Source of the DNA: an uncultured Bacteriovorax sp.
GTDB lineage: Bacteria; Bdellovibrionota; Bacteriovoracia; Bacteriovoracales; Bacteriovoracaceae
Reading direction: 5' to 3'
Assembly (NCBI GenBank): GCA_946481315.1
Contig: CAMLMH010000001.1
Span: 124,001-188,000 of the forward strand
DNA length: 64,000 nucleotides
Part shown: piece by piece, positions 53,393 through 61,780 of the stretch
Position numbering within the stretch: position 1 is the first letter of the stretch
Layout of the letters: each line of letters begins with the position of its first letter
Position numbers and translations under genes: made by a program
Notes under the pieces: model-generated
Told to the model about the DNA's origin: nothing
The model's input: only the letters and a program-made list of their open reading frames with translations
Database searches by the model: none

Positions 53393-55399
53393 ATGCTTCA
53401 CTTTATGCTTGTTTCACTTCTGGCGCTGGTCATGTCGATTTCCCCATGGGCCCTGATGGCCCAGGATATAGATATGAAACGGGCGGATGAACTTATTAAG
53501 AAGTATACGACTTCTTACGAACGACCAAAGTCTTGTCCATTAGAATCAAAAAAATTCTCGGATTTAATTGCCAAAACGGAAGCCATTAAAGGTGTGCTGA
53601 AAAGCAATTGTATGGAGAAGGACGGAGATAAGATGAGTGAAGTCCTGAACTCCATTAAAGAGATTCAGGATGAGCTTAAGAATAAAAATATGGTGAGTAC
53701 TTCATCATCGCCGGTCAGTACATTGCTGGGACAAATAACCAATAATAATTCCAGTTCAGATTCGGGTAGTACAAATAATTCTACAACTTCGACTAATGCC
53801 TTAAGCGGTTTAAAGTTTTCAGCTTTGTTTTCTAACATCACAACGATGTTCAAAAAAAATAAGTGTAATATGGATGACGGTCGAGTCCTTGAAATGACTG
53901 CTGATCTTATCTATGATTCTACTCAGCTGGGAGTTCTGGCCGGAAATGAACTGGGCTTAATTGTTGCCGGTGGTGGATTTATCATATCTTCTGCCCTTCG
54001 GCTGATCGACCTTATTTTTAAACAAAGATTTGATTTTGAAAAAACGACTGATCGTCAGTCTTTTATCAAACTCAATTGTTCATTTTATGAAATTCGCCGC
54101 GAACTTGACCTGCACGGAGTTTTTGATCTGGAAACCAGTACATCCCGTGAAGATTATCGCGACGTAAAAGCAATTAATGAATCAATAGTTAATTCATTGA
54201 AAAAAATTGAAGAAGAAAAAGTTAATCTCAGCAAAACCCATGAGACGCTGGATAAAAAATCCTTCGAAGAAAATGTCGGAAACCTGGATGAATTTAAAAA
54301 GACACTCTTAAAAATTAAAACATATCTTTTACCGGGAATTGCAGCCTCTGATATTCCTTCCGAAACACAGAAAATGTTAATGGTGGCAAAAATTGCAGCA
54401 GACTATGACATGCTGATGATGCAGTTAAATCATTATAAAGAACTTAAAATCAGCTCCATTCCTATGCTGGACATGTTGTTTTTGAATGAATTGAAGGCTT
54501 TTGATTCCATCAATGAATCTGCCTTCACACAAACCATGGCCATTCCGGCGAAAGAATTCAACGAAAATCATCGTGCCAAGATACTGTTTCACATAATTCG
54601 CATCTCGGATGATATCGCTGCGAAGGAAGTGAAACTTGCTGAAGGCAATCAGAAAGTAAAAAAAGATCTGACTGCCTCTCTTGAAAAACGAAAAAATGAA
54701 TTACAGGCAAAGCTGACAGAACTGACAAAAGTAGAAAATCGTCTGGGTAATATTGTTGCCCCTAAAGAATATTCCGGACTGGATGACGGATCGGAAAATC
54801 TGGTTTCTATTCTGGATAACCACAAACAGATTTCATCTCAGATTTATGGAGAGTGGGGGGAGAAATTTCTTCGATACGCCACTGGTAAGAGCCAACAGGA
54901 AGCTGAAGATTTTAAAGACAAAGCAGCACGCTTCAGGCAAAAGTACGATGAAGTGCTGACTAAGACGAAGAAAGACCAGGCAAACCTATCGCTCCTTTGT
55001 CAGGACGCTCAGAGACTGCGTTTACTTTATAAAAATGCTGATAGTATCGTTCAGGAAGGTTTTGATTTTATCGTCACCAATAAAGATATTATTCATACCG
55101 ATGTGAAAAATTACTATAACCGCGAATTGAATGAATCCTATAACAACGGCAGCACGGCCAGTCCGGTTGAAAAAATTCAACGTCACTATAAATCAGCAGT
55201 TCTGGCACTTAAAAAAATAAAAGGTGAATCCATTGATCGCGAAGATGAAAAAACTTATCTGGAGAAGTCTTTCTTTGGTAATGTTTTCATTGGTAAGGCC
55301 ATGCTGGATGTAACAACCGCCAAAGCGGAAGCACGCTCTATTCAGGACATCTATAATACGATGGCCTGTCAGAAATCTCTGGCGGATGAATTAAATTAA
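53393..55399 (+). CDS. Large secreted helical protein of unknown function
   Basis: 668 residues, signal peptide about 1-23 (ending LMAQ). After a helical start comes a Ser/Asn/Thr-rich linker (about 100-135), then a hydrophobic Gly-rich segment (about 180-205, VLAGNELGLIVAGGGFIISSA) that could insert in a membrane, and then about 450 residues of charged helices with long coiled-coil stretches. Cysteines are sparse. No known family. The architecture resembles large periplasmic or surface proteins of predators, but no function can be read. Confidence 0.6.
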   Translation: MLHFMLVSLLALVMSISPWALMAQDIDMKRADELIKKYTTSYERPKSCPLESKKFSDLIAKTEAIKGVLKSNCMEKDGDKMSEVLNSIKEIQDELKNKNMVSTSSSPVSTLLGQITNNNSSSDSGSTNNSTTSTNALSGLKFSALFSNITTMFKKNKCNMDDGRVLEMTADLIYDSTQLGVLAGNELGLIVAGGGFIISSALRLIDLIFKQRFDFEKTTDRQSFIKLNCSFYEIRRELDLHGVFDLETSTSREDYRDVKAINESIVNSLKKIEEEKVNLSKTHETLDKKSFEENVGNLDEFKKTLLKIKTYLLPGIAASDIPSETQKMLMVAKIAADYDMLMMQLNHYKELKISSIPMLDMLFLNELKAFDSINESAFTQTMAIPAKEFNENHRAKILFHIIRISDDIAAKEVKLAEGNQKVKKDLTASLEKRKNELQAKLTELTKVENRLGNIVAPKEYSGLDDGSENLVSILDNHKQISSQIYGEWGEKFLRYATGKSQQEAEDFKDKAARFRQKYDEVLTKTKKDQANLSLLCQDAQRLRLLYKNADSIVQEGFDFIVTNKDIIHTDVKNYYNRELNESYNNGSTASPVEKIQRHYKSAVLALKKIKGESIDREDEKTYLEKSFFGNVFIGKAMLDVTTAKAEARSIQDIYNTMACQKSLADELN

Positions 55400-56043
55400 G
55401 AATTTAAAAGTTTCAAGGCTGTCTCTTCACCGGCAGAAATCTTTTGCCCGACGGAGACAGCAATCTGATCAAATTGTTCCCGCGAGATTTCGGGAGTAAT
55501 CATAATTGGTTCACCGATTACAACTATAATTTTTGAAAATGGTTTCGGAACCCGGAACTTGTCCCAGCTTCGGGTGAATGTCCAGTAACGGGTAGGAAAA
55601 GGTGAGAGCGGAACAATGGGTACTTCCGCCAGCCGGGCTATTTCGATGATGCCAGGTTTCACTTCACGGGCCGGCCCTTTGGGACCATCGACAGTAAGAG
55701 CTCCGGGATAACCTTTCTTAATGTTCTTTACAATTTCGATTAAGGCTTTTTTTCCTCCGCGGGTAGAACTTCCCCGTGCAGGCAAGTGGCCGAATTTTTC
55801 ACATGTGACCGCTACCAGTTCCCCGTCATCAGACTCGGAAATAACCATGGTGAATTTTTCTCCGATATGGGAGAGAATGGCGCCGATAAGATTTTGATGC
55901 CAGAGTGCATAGACATAACTGCCGTTTAAGGAATTGTCTTTTGCCTTCTTCTTATTTTCCAGTCCGATGAATTGATAACGATAGGTCAGACTCAGCAGCC
56001 GGATGAGGTAAAAAAGCATTAAAGAGATAATTTTAATTTTCAT
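55396..56043 (-). CDS. DUF374 lysophospholipid acyltransferase family protein
   Basis: 215 residues. A short N-terminal membrane helix precedes YALWHQNLIGA (the WH replacing NHxxxD-type start), ISESDDGELVA, RGSSTRGGKKAL and the conserved VDGPKGPAREVKPG. DUF374/LPLAT-like proteins are thought to acylate lipids such as lipid A. It lies 2 bp after the 2OG oxygenase gene in a two-gene operon. Confidence 0.88.
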   Translation of the reverse strand: MKIKIISLMLFYLIRLLSLTYRYQFIGLENKKKAKDNSLNGSYVYALWHQNLIGAILSHIGEKFTMVISESDDGELVAVTCEKFGHLPARGSSTRGGKKALIEIVKNIKKGYPGALTVDGPKGPAREVKPGIIEIARLAEVPIVPLSPFPTRYWTFTRSWDKFRVPKPFSKIIVVIGEPIMITPEISREQFDQIAVSVGQKISAGEETALKLLNS

Positions 56044-56045
56044 TT

Positions 56046-56630
56046 TTAATTAACATCACTCCGATACCAGCCCGTCAGCGAATAACGATCGTCATTTGTT
56101 GGCAATACTTCATGATAGATTTGATTGCTCAAAAAGCAAACAAAAGTTCCCGTCTGTGGCTTAACCACTGCTTCCTGAATGTTTTTATCATCGCGGCTGT
56201 ATATGATTAGTTCACCGCCACTTTTTGGTGTATTGAGATAAGTGACAGTAGTTAAGACTCTGTATGGAGAATTTTGGTGCTGATCAAGATGTTTTTTATA
56301 AAACCCCTGATTAAAATAATGGGCATAATGACATTCATACCTTTTTATTCCCAAAAAAAAGGCACGGTTCACATCATCTTTTATAGAGTTCATTAAATTA
56401 AAAAATGCTTTTTGGGTACCGGTGCAGTTGTCTTCATCCAGCCAGCTTATTTCATCAGTGCGTATGCGATGATCAATCTGGGTGGCAGTTCCATTTCCCA
56501 CCGCAGCCGTTTTAAAGGGGTTAGCGTGCATATCAGTCAGCAGTTGCTGACAAAAATCTGCATCCAAAAAGTTTTCCCGGACAAACCAGCCCTTGGATAT
56601 GAGTTCTTCAATCAGTATTTCTTTGTCCAT
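56046..56630 (-). CDS. 2-oxoglutarate/Fe(II)-dependent oxygenase
   Basis: 194 residues. Double-stranded beta-helix iron site: HLDQH (HxD pair) near residue 118, the distal His in IYHEVLP near 177, and the 2OG-binding Arg in DDRYSLTGWYR. This is the prolyl-hydroxylase type. Substrates may be protein proline or a free metabolite. It may modify the partner operon's lipid product or be independent. Confidence 0.85.
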   Translation of the reverse strand: MDKEILIEELISKGWFVRENFLDADFCQQLLTDMHANPFKTAAVGNGTATQIDHRIRTDEISWLDEDNCTGTQKAFFNLMNSIKDDVNRAFFLGIKRYECHYAHYFNQGFYKKHLDQHQNSPYRVLTTVTYLNTPKSGGELIIYSRDDKNIQEAVVKPQTGTFVCFLSNQIYHEVLPTNDDRYSLTGWYRSDVN

Positions 56631-56652
56631 TGATGTGAACCTGGCTTATAAT
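56623..56652 (+). promoter_or_regulatory. Promoter of the first terC gene
   Basis: TTGTCC (56623-56628) and consensus TATAAT (56647-56652) are 18 bp apart, overlapping the start of the divergent oxygenase gene. Confidence 0.65.
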
Positions 56653-56706
56653 GACAACGTTTCATAAAATAGTTTCTCATAAAAAGTACGGTTTAAGGAG
56701 TATCTT

Positions 56707-57630
56707 TTGGAAGTGCAGTTGTCATGGTGGGTTTGGTTCCACGTTTTTGTTTTTGCTATGCTGGCCCTGGATCTAGGAATTTTTCACCGTAAAGAGCATG
56801 CTGTCTCGGTCAAAGAGTCACTCATCTGGACGGTTGTCTGGATCAGTTTAGCCCTGGCCTTCAATTATGGCGTTTATCACTATATCGGTGAAGTGGAAGC
56901 ATATGAATTTTTGACTGCTTACGTTCTGGAAAAAAGTCTGTCAGTCGACAATATTTTTGTCATGACTATCATTTTTAGCTATTTCAAAGTTAAATCCGAA
57001 TATCAGCACCGTGTACTCTTCTGGGGTATTCTGGGCGCACTGGTGATGAGAATTCTCTTCATTGTGGGTGGAGTGTCTCTGGTTAATAAGTTCCATTTTA
57101 TCCTTTATTTCTTCGGCGCCTTCCTGATTTATACCGGAGTAAAGATGCTCTTTGCCGGGGATGAAGAAATCGATACAGAAAATAATTTTATTTATAAAAT
57201 TGCCAAAAAACATTTCCGCATGACGAATCAATTCGACGGAGAAAAGTTTTTTGTCCGTAAAGAAGGGGCCTTGTTTATGACACCGCTCTTTCTGGTTTTA
57301 TTAATTATTGAATCTACGGATGTGATTTTTGCAGTGGATTCCATTCCCGCTACTCTTTCGGTAACGAAAAACGCTTTCATTGCCTATACATCAAATATCT
57401 TTGCTATTCTGGGATTACGATCGCTGTATTTTGCGTTTGCGGGAATTGTGCAGATGTGCCGCTTTCTGTCTTATGCTCTTTCAGTAGTTCTGATTTTTAT
57501 CGGGGTAAAAATGTTGATCGAGCACTGGTATAAAATACCAACATCTTATTCGCTTGGATTTGTTCTGGGGTGCATCGGTCTTTCCATTTTGTTTTCTCTG
57601 ATCATTCCGGAAAAGAAGGAAATTGTTTAG
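56707..57630 (+). CDS. TerC/Alx-family membrane protein (first copy)
   Basis: 307 residues from a TTG codon with AAGGAG 7 bases upstream. About eight or nine membrane helices. Family motifs are SLSVDNIFV and ESTDVIFAVDSIPA, whose acidic residues are thought to bind metal. TerC/Alx proteins export manganese or function in tellurite and metal stress. A second copy lies at 59756. It converges with the LysR gene, 9 bp apart. Confidence 0.93.
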   Translation: MEVQLSWWVWFHVFVFAMLALDLGIFHRKEHAVSVKESLIWTVVWISLALAFNYGVYHYIGEVEAYEFLTAYVLEKSLSVDNIFVMTIIFSYFKVKSEYQHRVLFWGILGALVMRILFIVGGVSLVNKFHFILYFFGAFLIYTGVKMLFAGDEEIDTENNFIYKIAKKHFRMTNQFDGEKFFVRKEGALFMTPLFLVLLIIESTDVIFAVDSIPATLSVTKNAFIAYTSNIFAILGLRSLYFAFAGIVQMCRFLSYALSVVLIFIGVKMLIEHWYKIPTSYSLGFVLGCIGLSILFSLIIPEKKEIV

Positions 57631-57638
57631 CTCTTTAT

Positions 57639-58514
57639 TTAGATAGATTTCATCAGTTTCGAGGCGATAGGATTATCAATCGTTCGCTTCGAACTGATCA
57701 GCCAATATTCTTCTTTTATGTTGGGAAGAGTGCCGATTTTATGTAATTCTCCGGCGCGAACCAGATCGAGTGCGGCCAGGTCCGGCAGGGCAGCGAGACC
57801 AGCACCCTGACTGGCGAATATTTTCATCAGGGCCGTATCTTGAGTCTCAAGCTCCGAAGTAATTTTAATTTTTTTCTGATCAAAAAAATCATCCAGATCA
57901 TGTCTTAGTTTTGAATGGTGAGTGGGTAAAATCATGGGCTGACCATTCAGCGATTTAGGAAAATTATTTTTACAGTGCAGGTAACTTTTGGAAGCATAAA
58001 TAGACACCGTGGCCTTAACAAAAGATTTACTGCTCATGTTCCTGTCTTTGGAAATATCACCGGAATAGTTGGAAACAAAACAGTCGATCTGACGGGAAAG
58101 CAGCTCGGTCGTTAATTCATCTTGTGAACCTTCCACGATGCTGACGAAACAATCCCCATGGCTGCGTGCCTTCTGGGCAATCTCCCAGACAATTTGCTTG
58201 GGAACACTATCTAACGCTCCCAGACGGAAATGAGTTTTATTCGTGTAGGTTTTATTTTCAATTGTCTGAATTAATTCCTGTCCCAGCTGACCGATTTCAT
58301 TTGCATATTTCAAGACTACTTTGCCAGCGTCGGTAAGGAGTAATTTACGATTTTTTCTCTCAAACAATTCCACCTGCAACTGCTCTTCAAGTTGTTTAAG
58401 CTGAGCAGAGAGGGCCGGTTGACCAATGAGTAATTTTTCAGAAGCCTTAGATATACTTCCTTCATTGGCGATTTCACGAAAATAGATGAGGTGATGGTAA
58501 TTGAGCCATTTCAT
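57639..58514 (-). CDS. LysR-family transcriptional regulator, NhaR-like
   Basis: 291 residues from ATG 58514 with AGGAGA upstream. The winged helix begins MKWLNYHHLIYF with the HTH GSISKASEKLLIGQPALSAQ; the C-terminal effector domain is about residues 90-290. The NYHHL...F start is characteristic of NhaR, a Na+/H+-stress activator. It is divergent from the baeRF-terC pair and probably controls it from the dyad-rich gap at 58515-58639. Confidence 0.9.
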   Translation of the reverse strand: MKWLNYHHLIYFREIANEGSISKASEKLLIGQPALSAQLKQLEEQLQVELFERKNRKLLLTDAGKVVLKYANEIGQLGQELIQTIENKTYTNKTHFRLGALDSVPKQIVWEIAQKARSHGDCFVSIVEGSQDELTTELLSRQIDCFVSNYSGDISKDRNMSSKSFVKATVSIYASKSYLHCKNNFPKSLNGQPMILPTHHSKLRHDLDDFFDQKKIKITSELETQDTALMKIFASQGAGLAALPDLAALDLVRAGELHKIGTLPNIKEEYWLISSKRTIDNPIASKLMKSI

Positions 58515-58579
58515 AGCAGTCTCCTGCGGTAAGAATAACATTTGCATCGAGAAAATCGAACTATTTTTAATTAAATATC

Positions 58580-58594
58580 GATTTTTTAAAAATC
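58580..58594. promoter_or_regulatory. Dyad in the LysR-baeRF gap, candidate regulator site
   Basis: GATTTTTTAAAAATC is a perfect palindrome with 7-base arms around one central base. It overlaps ATCGAT at 58577-58582 and sits upstream of a TATTAT (58606-58611) that lacks a good -35, as expected for an activated promoter. Confidence 0.4.
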
Positions 58595-58639
58595 ATGCCG
58601 TGACATATTATAGGCGTATCGTAATCCAAAGGAGGATTT

Positions 58640-59725
58640 ATGAGAGCAATCTCTCTTGATGAAATGCGCATGTTAAATGCAAAACATGGTGCGCCGTTAA
58701 TTTCGATTTATTTAAATAAGGACAATGGCGTATTTGACCAAAAATCATTTGATGAGAGATGGCGCGAATCTTTATCAAAAGCAGAGTTTCTACTGTTAAA
58801 AGACTACACCCGGTCATTCGTAAACTCTTATATGCTTCCACTGCATGAGCTGAATGTAAATATGTTGATGGAAAATACCGATAAGGGAATCGTTGTATTT
58901 ATGGACGAACATAAAGAGATTTTTTATATGTGCGCCCATGTGCCGATTCAGGACTTGACCGTTGTTGCTGACAGTTTTCATATTAAACCACTTATAAAAA
59001 TTAAGAAGAACGAGAAGGGGTTCTTTCTGGTGACTTTGACATCCAGGGCTGTCAATGTGTTTATCGATAATGACGGACATCTCTTACGACTGGATTCTTA
59101 TCGCAATGATCCCGGAACTGATGGCACCAACCGCAAATCCTTTAATGATTTCTTCCTGCAGGCATCTCAGGAACTGAATAAACTGTTTGCTTCATACCGC
59201 GTTCCTGTCATTTTGGCTGGAGTAAAAGATAATATCGGCCATATGCGCCGGCTGTTGCCAAAGTCGATGTTGATGAATGAATCGATAGTCGGAAATGTGG
59301 AAAAAATGAAAATTACCGATTTACGGGAAAAAGTGGTGGAAGTTTTAAATCCTTATTATGAAGCACAGGAAATTAAGTCTCAGATGGACATTGATGCGGC
59401 CATAGCTAAAGACCGCGTCCTACTGTACCTCGAAGACATTGCTCTCTCAGCAGTCATGGGAAAGATTCGTAAACTCTACGTTGTTGAGAAGCGCCACGTC
59501 TGGGGTGTCTTAGATCCGCACACCGGCGAAATCAGCATATCTCCAAAACAAACCAACGCACATGACGACGATATTCTCGACGATCTCTGCCAGATTGTGC
59601 TGTCCAAGGGCGGCGAAGTCGAAGTTGTAACTGAGCTAAAAGACTTTAAAGGTCATTTAGCCGTGGCAATTGTGACAGACCGATCACATTTAAATTATAG
59701 TCTACAGGAAGCAGCCTCGCTGTAA
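58640..59725 (+). CDS. Bacterial eRF1-like (baeRF) family protein
   Basis: 361 residues, preceded by AAAGGAGG. The N-terminal half (LISIYLNKDNG) and the C-terminal domain with DDILDDLCQIVLSKGGEVEVV followed by HLAVAIVTD match the bacterial homologues of archaeal/eukaryotic release factor 1, whose last domain ends in a similar L-x-x-L-x-x-x-x-G-G-x-V pattern. Such proteins are associated with ribosome stalling or hibernation. It is cotranscribed with the second terC, 30 bp downstream. Confidence 0.7.
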   Translation: MRAISLDEMRMLNAKHGAPLISIYLNKDNGVFDQKSFDERWRESLSKAEFLLLKDYTRSFVNSYMLPLHELNVNMLMENTDKGIVVFMDEHKEIFYMCAHVPIQDLTVVADSFHIKPLIKIKKNEKGFFLVTLTSRAVNVFIDNDGHLLRLDSYRNDPGTDGTNRKSFNDFFLQASQELNKLFASYRVPVILAGVKDNIGHMRRLLPKSMLMNESIVGNVEKMKITDLREKVVEVLNPYYEAQEIKSQMDIDAAIAKDRVLLYLEDIALSAVMGKIRKLYVVEKRHVWGVLDPHTGEISISPKQTNAHDDDILDDLCQIVLSKGGEVEVVTELKDFKGHLAVAIVTDRSHLNYSLQEAASL

Positions 59726-59755
59726 TTTTTTTGCGAACAACGACGGAGCCATTGA

Positions 59756-60697
59756 ATGTTCATACAGCACAGTATCTGGGAATGGGTAGCATTTGGGACA
59801 ATTATTACCATTATGCTTTTTCTCGACTTGGGAGTTTTTCATAAAAAATCACATACCGTTTCCATCAAAGAATCCCTGATCTGGACAGGTGTATGGATCA
59901 CGCTTGCATTGGTGTTTAACGGTTGGGTCTATATGGAAATGGGGACCCAAAAAGGCCTGGAATTTCTCACCGGTTATATTATTGAGAAATCACTGAGTAT
60001 TGATAACATTTTTGTTATTTCTCTGATTTTTTCCTATTTTAAAGTCCCGTCACTTTATCAGCACCGCGTTTTATTCTGGGGAGTATTGGGAGCTCTATTT
60101 TTCCGTATTATCTTCGTCTTCGCCGGCGTTGCTCTCATTCAGAAATTTCACTGGATGATCTATCTTTTTGGAGCATTCCTGATTTACACGGGTTTAAATA
60201 TGCTAAAAGGTACGGACAAGAAAATCGATATTGAACATAATCCTGCGATTAAACTCGTGCGGCGATTTTTAAAAATTACACCTGAATATAATGGTGACCA
60301 TTTTACCGTGATGAAAGATGGTGTGCGAATGTTCACTCCGTTATTTCTTGTTCTCATAATGATAGAGAGTACTGATATTATCTTTGCGGTGGATTCCATC
60401 CCTGCAATTCTGGCCATAACACCAGATCCTTACATCGTTTTTACTTCAAACGTCTTTGCCATTCTTGGTTTGCGTTCACTCTATTTTGCACTGAATGGAA
60501 TTATGGAAATGTTCGAGTATATTAATTACGCACTCTCGGGCATTCTTGTCTTTGTTGGTTTCAAAATGATTGCCTCTTCCTATATTAAAATTCCGACAGT
60601 GTTATCAGTGGGAGTCATTTTTACTCTGATTCTGGCTTCGGTAATTGCGTCGATTTATTTTCCTAAAAAGGGTAAAAATAAAGAAAGTGCAATTTAA
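59756..60697 (+). CDS. TerC/Alx-family membrane protein (second copy)
   Basis: 313 residues. It shares nearly all landmarks with the first copy: SLSIDNIFVISLIFSYFKV, RVLFWGVLGAL and ESTDIIFAVDSIPA. GGAG precedes the ATG. The two copies clearly derive from duplication, but each has its own promoter context; this one follows the baeRF gene. Its stop overlaps the convergent small gene by 4 bases. Confidence 0.93.
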   Translation: MFIQHSIWEWVAFGTIITIMLFLDLGVFHKKSHTVSIKESLIWTGVWITLALVFNGWVYMEMGTQKGLEFLTGYIIEKSLSIDNIFVISLIFSYFKVPSLYQHRVLFWGVLGALFFRIIFVFAGVALIQKFHWMIYLFGAFLIYTGLNMLKGTDKKIDIEHNPAIKLVRRFLKITPEYNGDHFTVMKDGVRMFTPLFLVLIMIESTDIIFAVDSIPAILAITPDPYIVFTSNVFAILGLRSLYFALNGIMEMFEYINYALSGILVFVGFKMIASSYIKIPTVLSVGVIFTLILASVIASIYFPKKGKNKESAI

Positions 60698-61092
60698 TGA
60701 ATTAGTTTTTTTAAAAAAGATTCAACGCGGTCAAAGAGAGAATAATCCAGTGGTTGAGGCTGATTTTTACAAATCTTAATTGCCTGACAATTTTCTTCAC
60801 GTGCCAGCTCATCAATAAAGTCCATCATCACTTTATAACTTTTGATATTTTTTAAATGTTGTTCTTTGATTTCTAGGATAGAACCTAAATGAGGACAAGG
60901 TGTGATTTTATAGCTGATGGTACCGAAGCATTCATCGTCTTGAAAGATCCCAATGAGTTTCAATCTGGACTTATCGCTGTAATGGTCATGCTTAAGGGCG
61001 TACTCGTAAAAAGATAAAGGGTATTCCCGCTGATTGAGCAGGTTATAGGCCTTTTCAAAGTCATCCTTGACCGTGATTAATCGTATATCCAT
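60694..61092 (-). CDS. GNAT-like acetyltransferase, tentative
   Basis: 132 residues. A strand-helix start (DIRLITVKDDFEKAYNLL), a central IGIFQDDECFGTISY strand pair and a C-terminal helix region resemble a small GNAT fold, but the acetyl-CoA loop Q/RxxGxG/A is not evident. No signal peptide. Function unknown. Confidence 0.5.
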   Translation of the reverse strand: MDIRLITVKDDFEKAYNLLNQREYPLSFYEYALKHDHYSDKSRLKLIGIFQDDECFGTISYKITPCPHLGSILEIKEQHLKNIKSYKVMMDFIDELAREENCQAIKICKNQPQPLDYSLFDRVESFLKKLIH

Positions 61093-61163
61093 GTTACTAT
61101 CGTAGAGTGGATTGAATTTTTCGCAATATCATTTCATTGGAACACTTTAGTCGGGTTATTTTT

Positions 61164-61661
61164 ATGAGATTAGTTTTACTTTTACTCTTCATTAACACAG
61201 CTTATGCATGGTCGCCGGAACAATTTGAAAAGCCTACCGAGCAACAATTAAAAAAGCAGCTGACACCGTTACAGTTTGAAGTTACACAAGAGGACGGTAC
61301 CGAACCTCCTTTTAAAAATAAATATAACGAAAACAAACGTGCCGGTATTTATGTCGATATTGTTTCCGGGGAACCACTGTTTAGTTCACTTGATAAATAT
61401 GATTCCGGTACTGGATGGCCTTCATTTACCAAACCCATTAAACCCGATGCCATCATGATTAAAAAGGATCTTTCCTGGTTAGGAGTCAGAACAGAAGTCC
61501 GTAGTCGCTATGCTGATTCCCACCTGGGACACGTGTTTGATGACGGTCCACCTCCCACCGGTGAACGATACTGCATGAACTCAGCGGCTCTGCGATTTAT
61601 CCCCAAGGAAAAACTAAAAGCAGAAGGTTATGCCGAATGGCAAAGCTTATTTAACAAGTAA
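61164..61661 (+). CDS. msrB: Secreted peptide methionine-R-sulfoxide reductase
   Basis: 165 residues from ATG 61164, which begins a signal peptide ([15 protein letters not shown]). The MsrB fold is plain: [27 protein letters not shown] and the catalytic Cys in [11 protein letters not shown]. The zinc CxxC pairs of many MsrBs are absent (SGEPLF instead of CGxPLF), as in the metal-free type. It repairs oxidised methionines in the periplasm. Confidence 0.93.
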   Translation: MRLVLLLLFINTAYAWSPEQFEKPTEQQLKKQLTPLQFEVTQEDGTEPPFKNKYNENKRAGIYVDIVSGEPLFSSLDKYDSGTGWPSFTKPIKPDAIMIKKDLSWLGVRTEVRSRYADSHLGHVFDDGPPPTGERYCMNSAALRFIPKEKLKAEGYAEWQSLFNK

Positions 61662-61780
61662 GCGTCAGCATACTGAGTCATCACCTGTCTTGAGTCAGAA
61701 TTAAATCACTTTTCATTGGCAAAATCATAATGATTTAGCATAAAATTCCTTTTTCCCAACGTTTTAAGGAAAAGGTTAAA

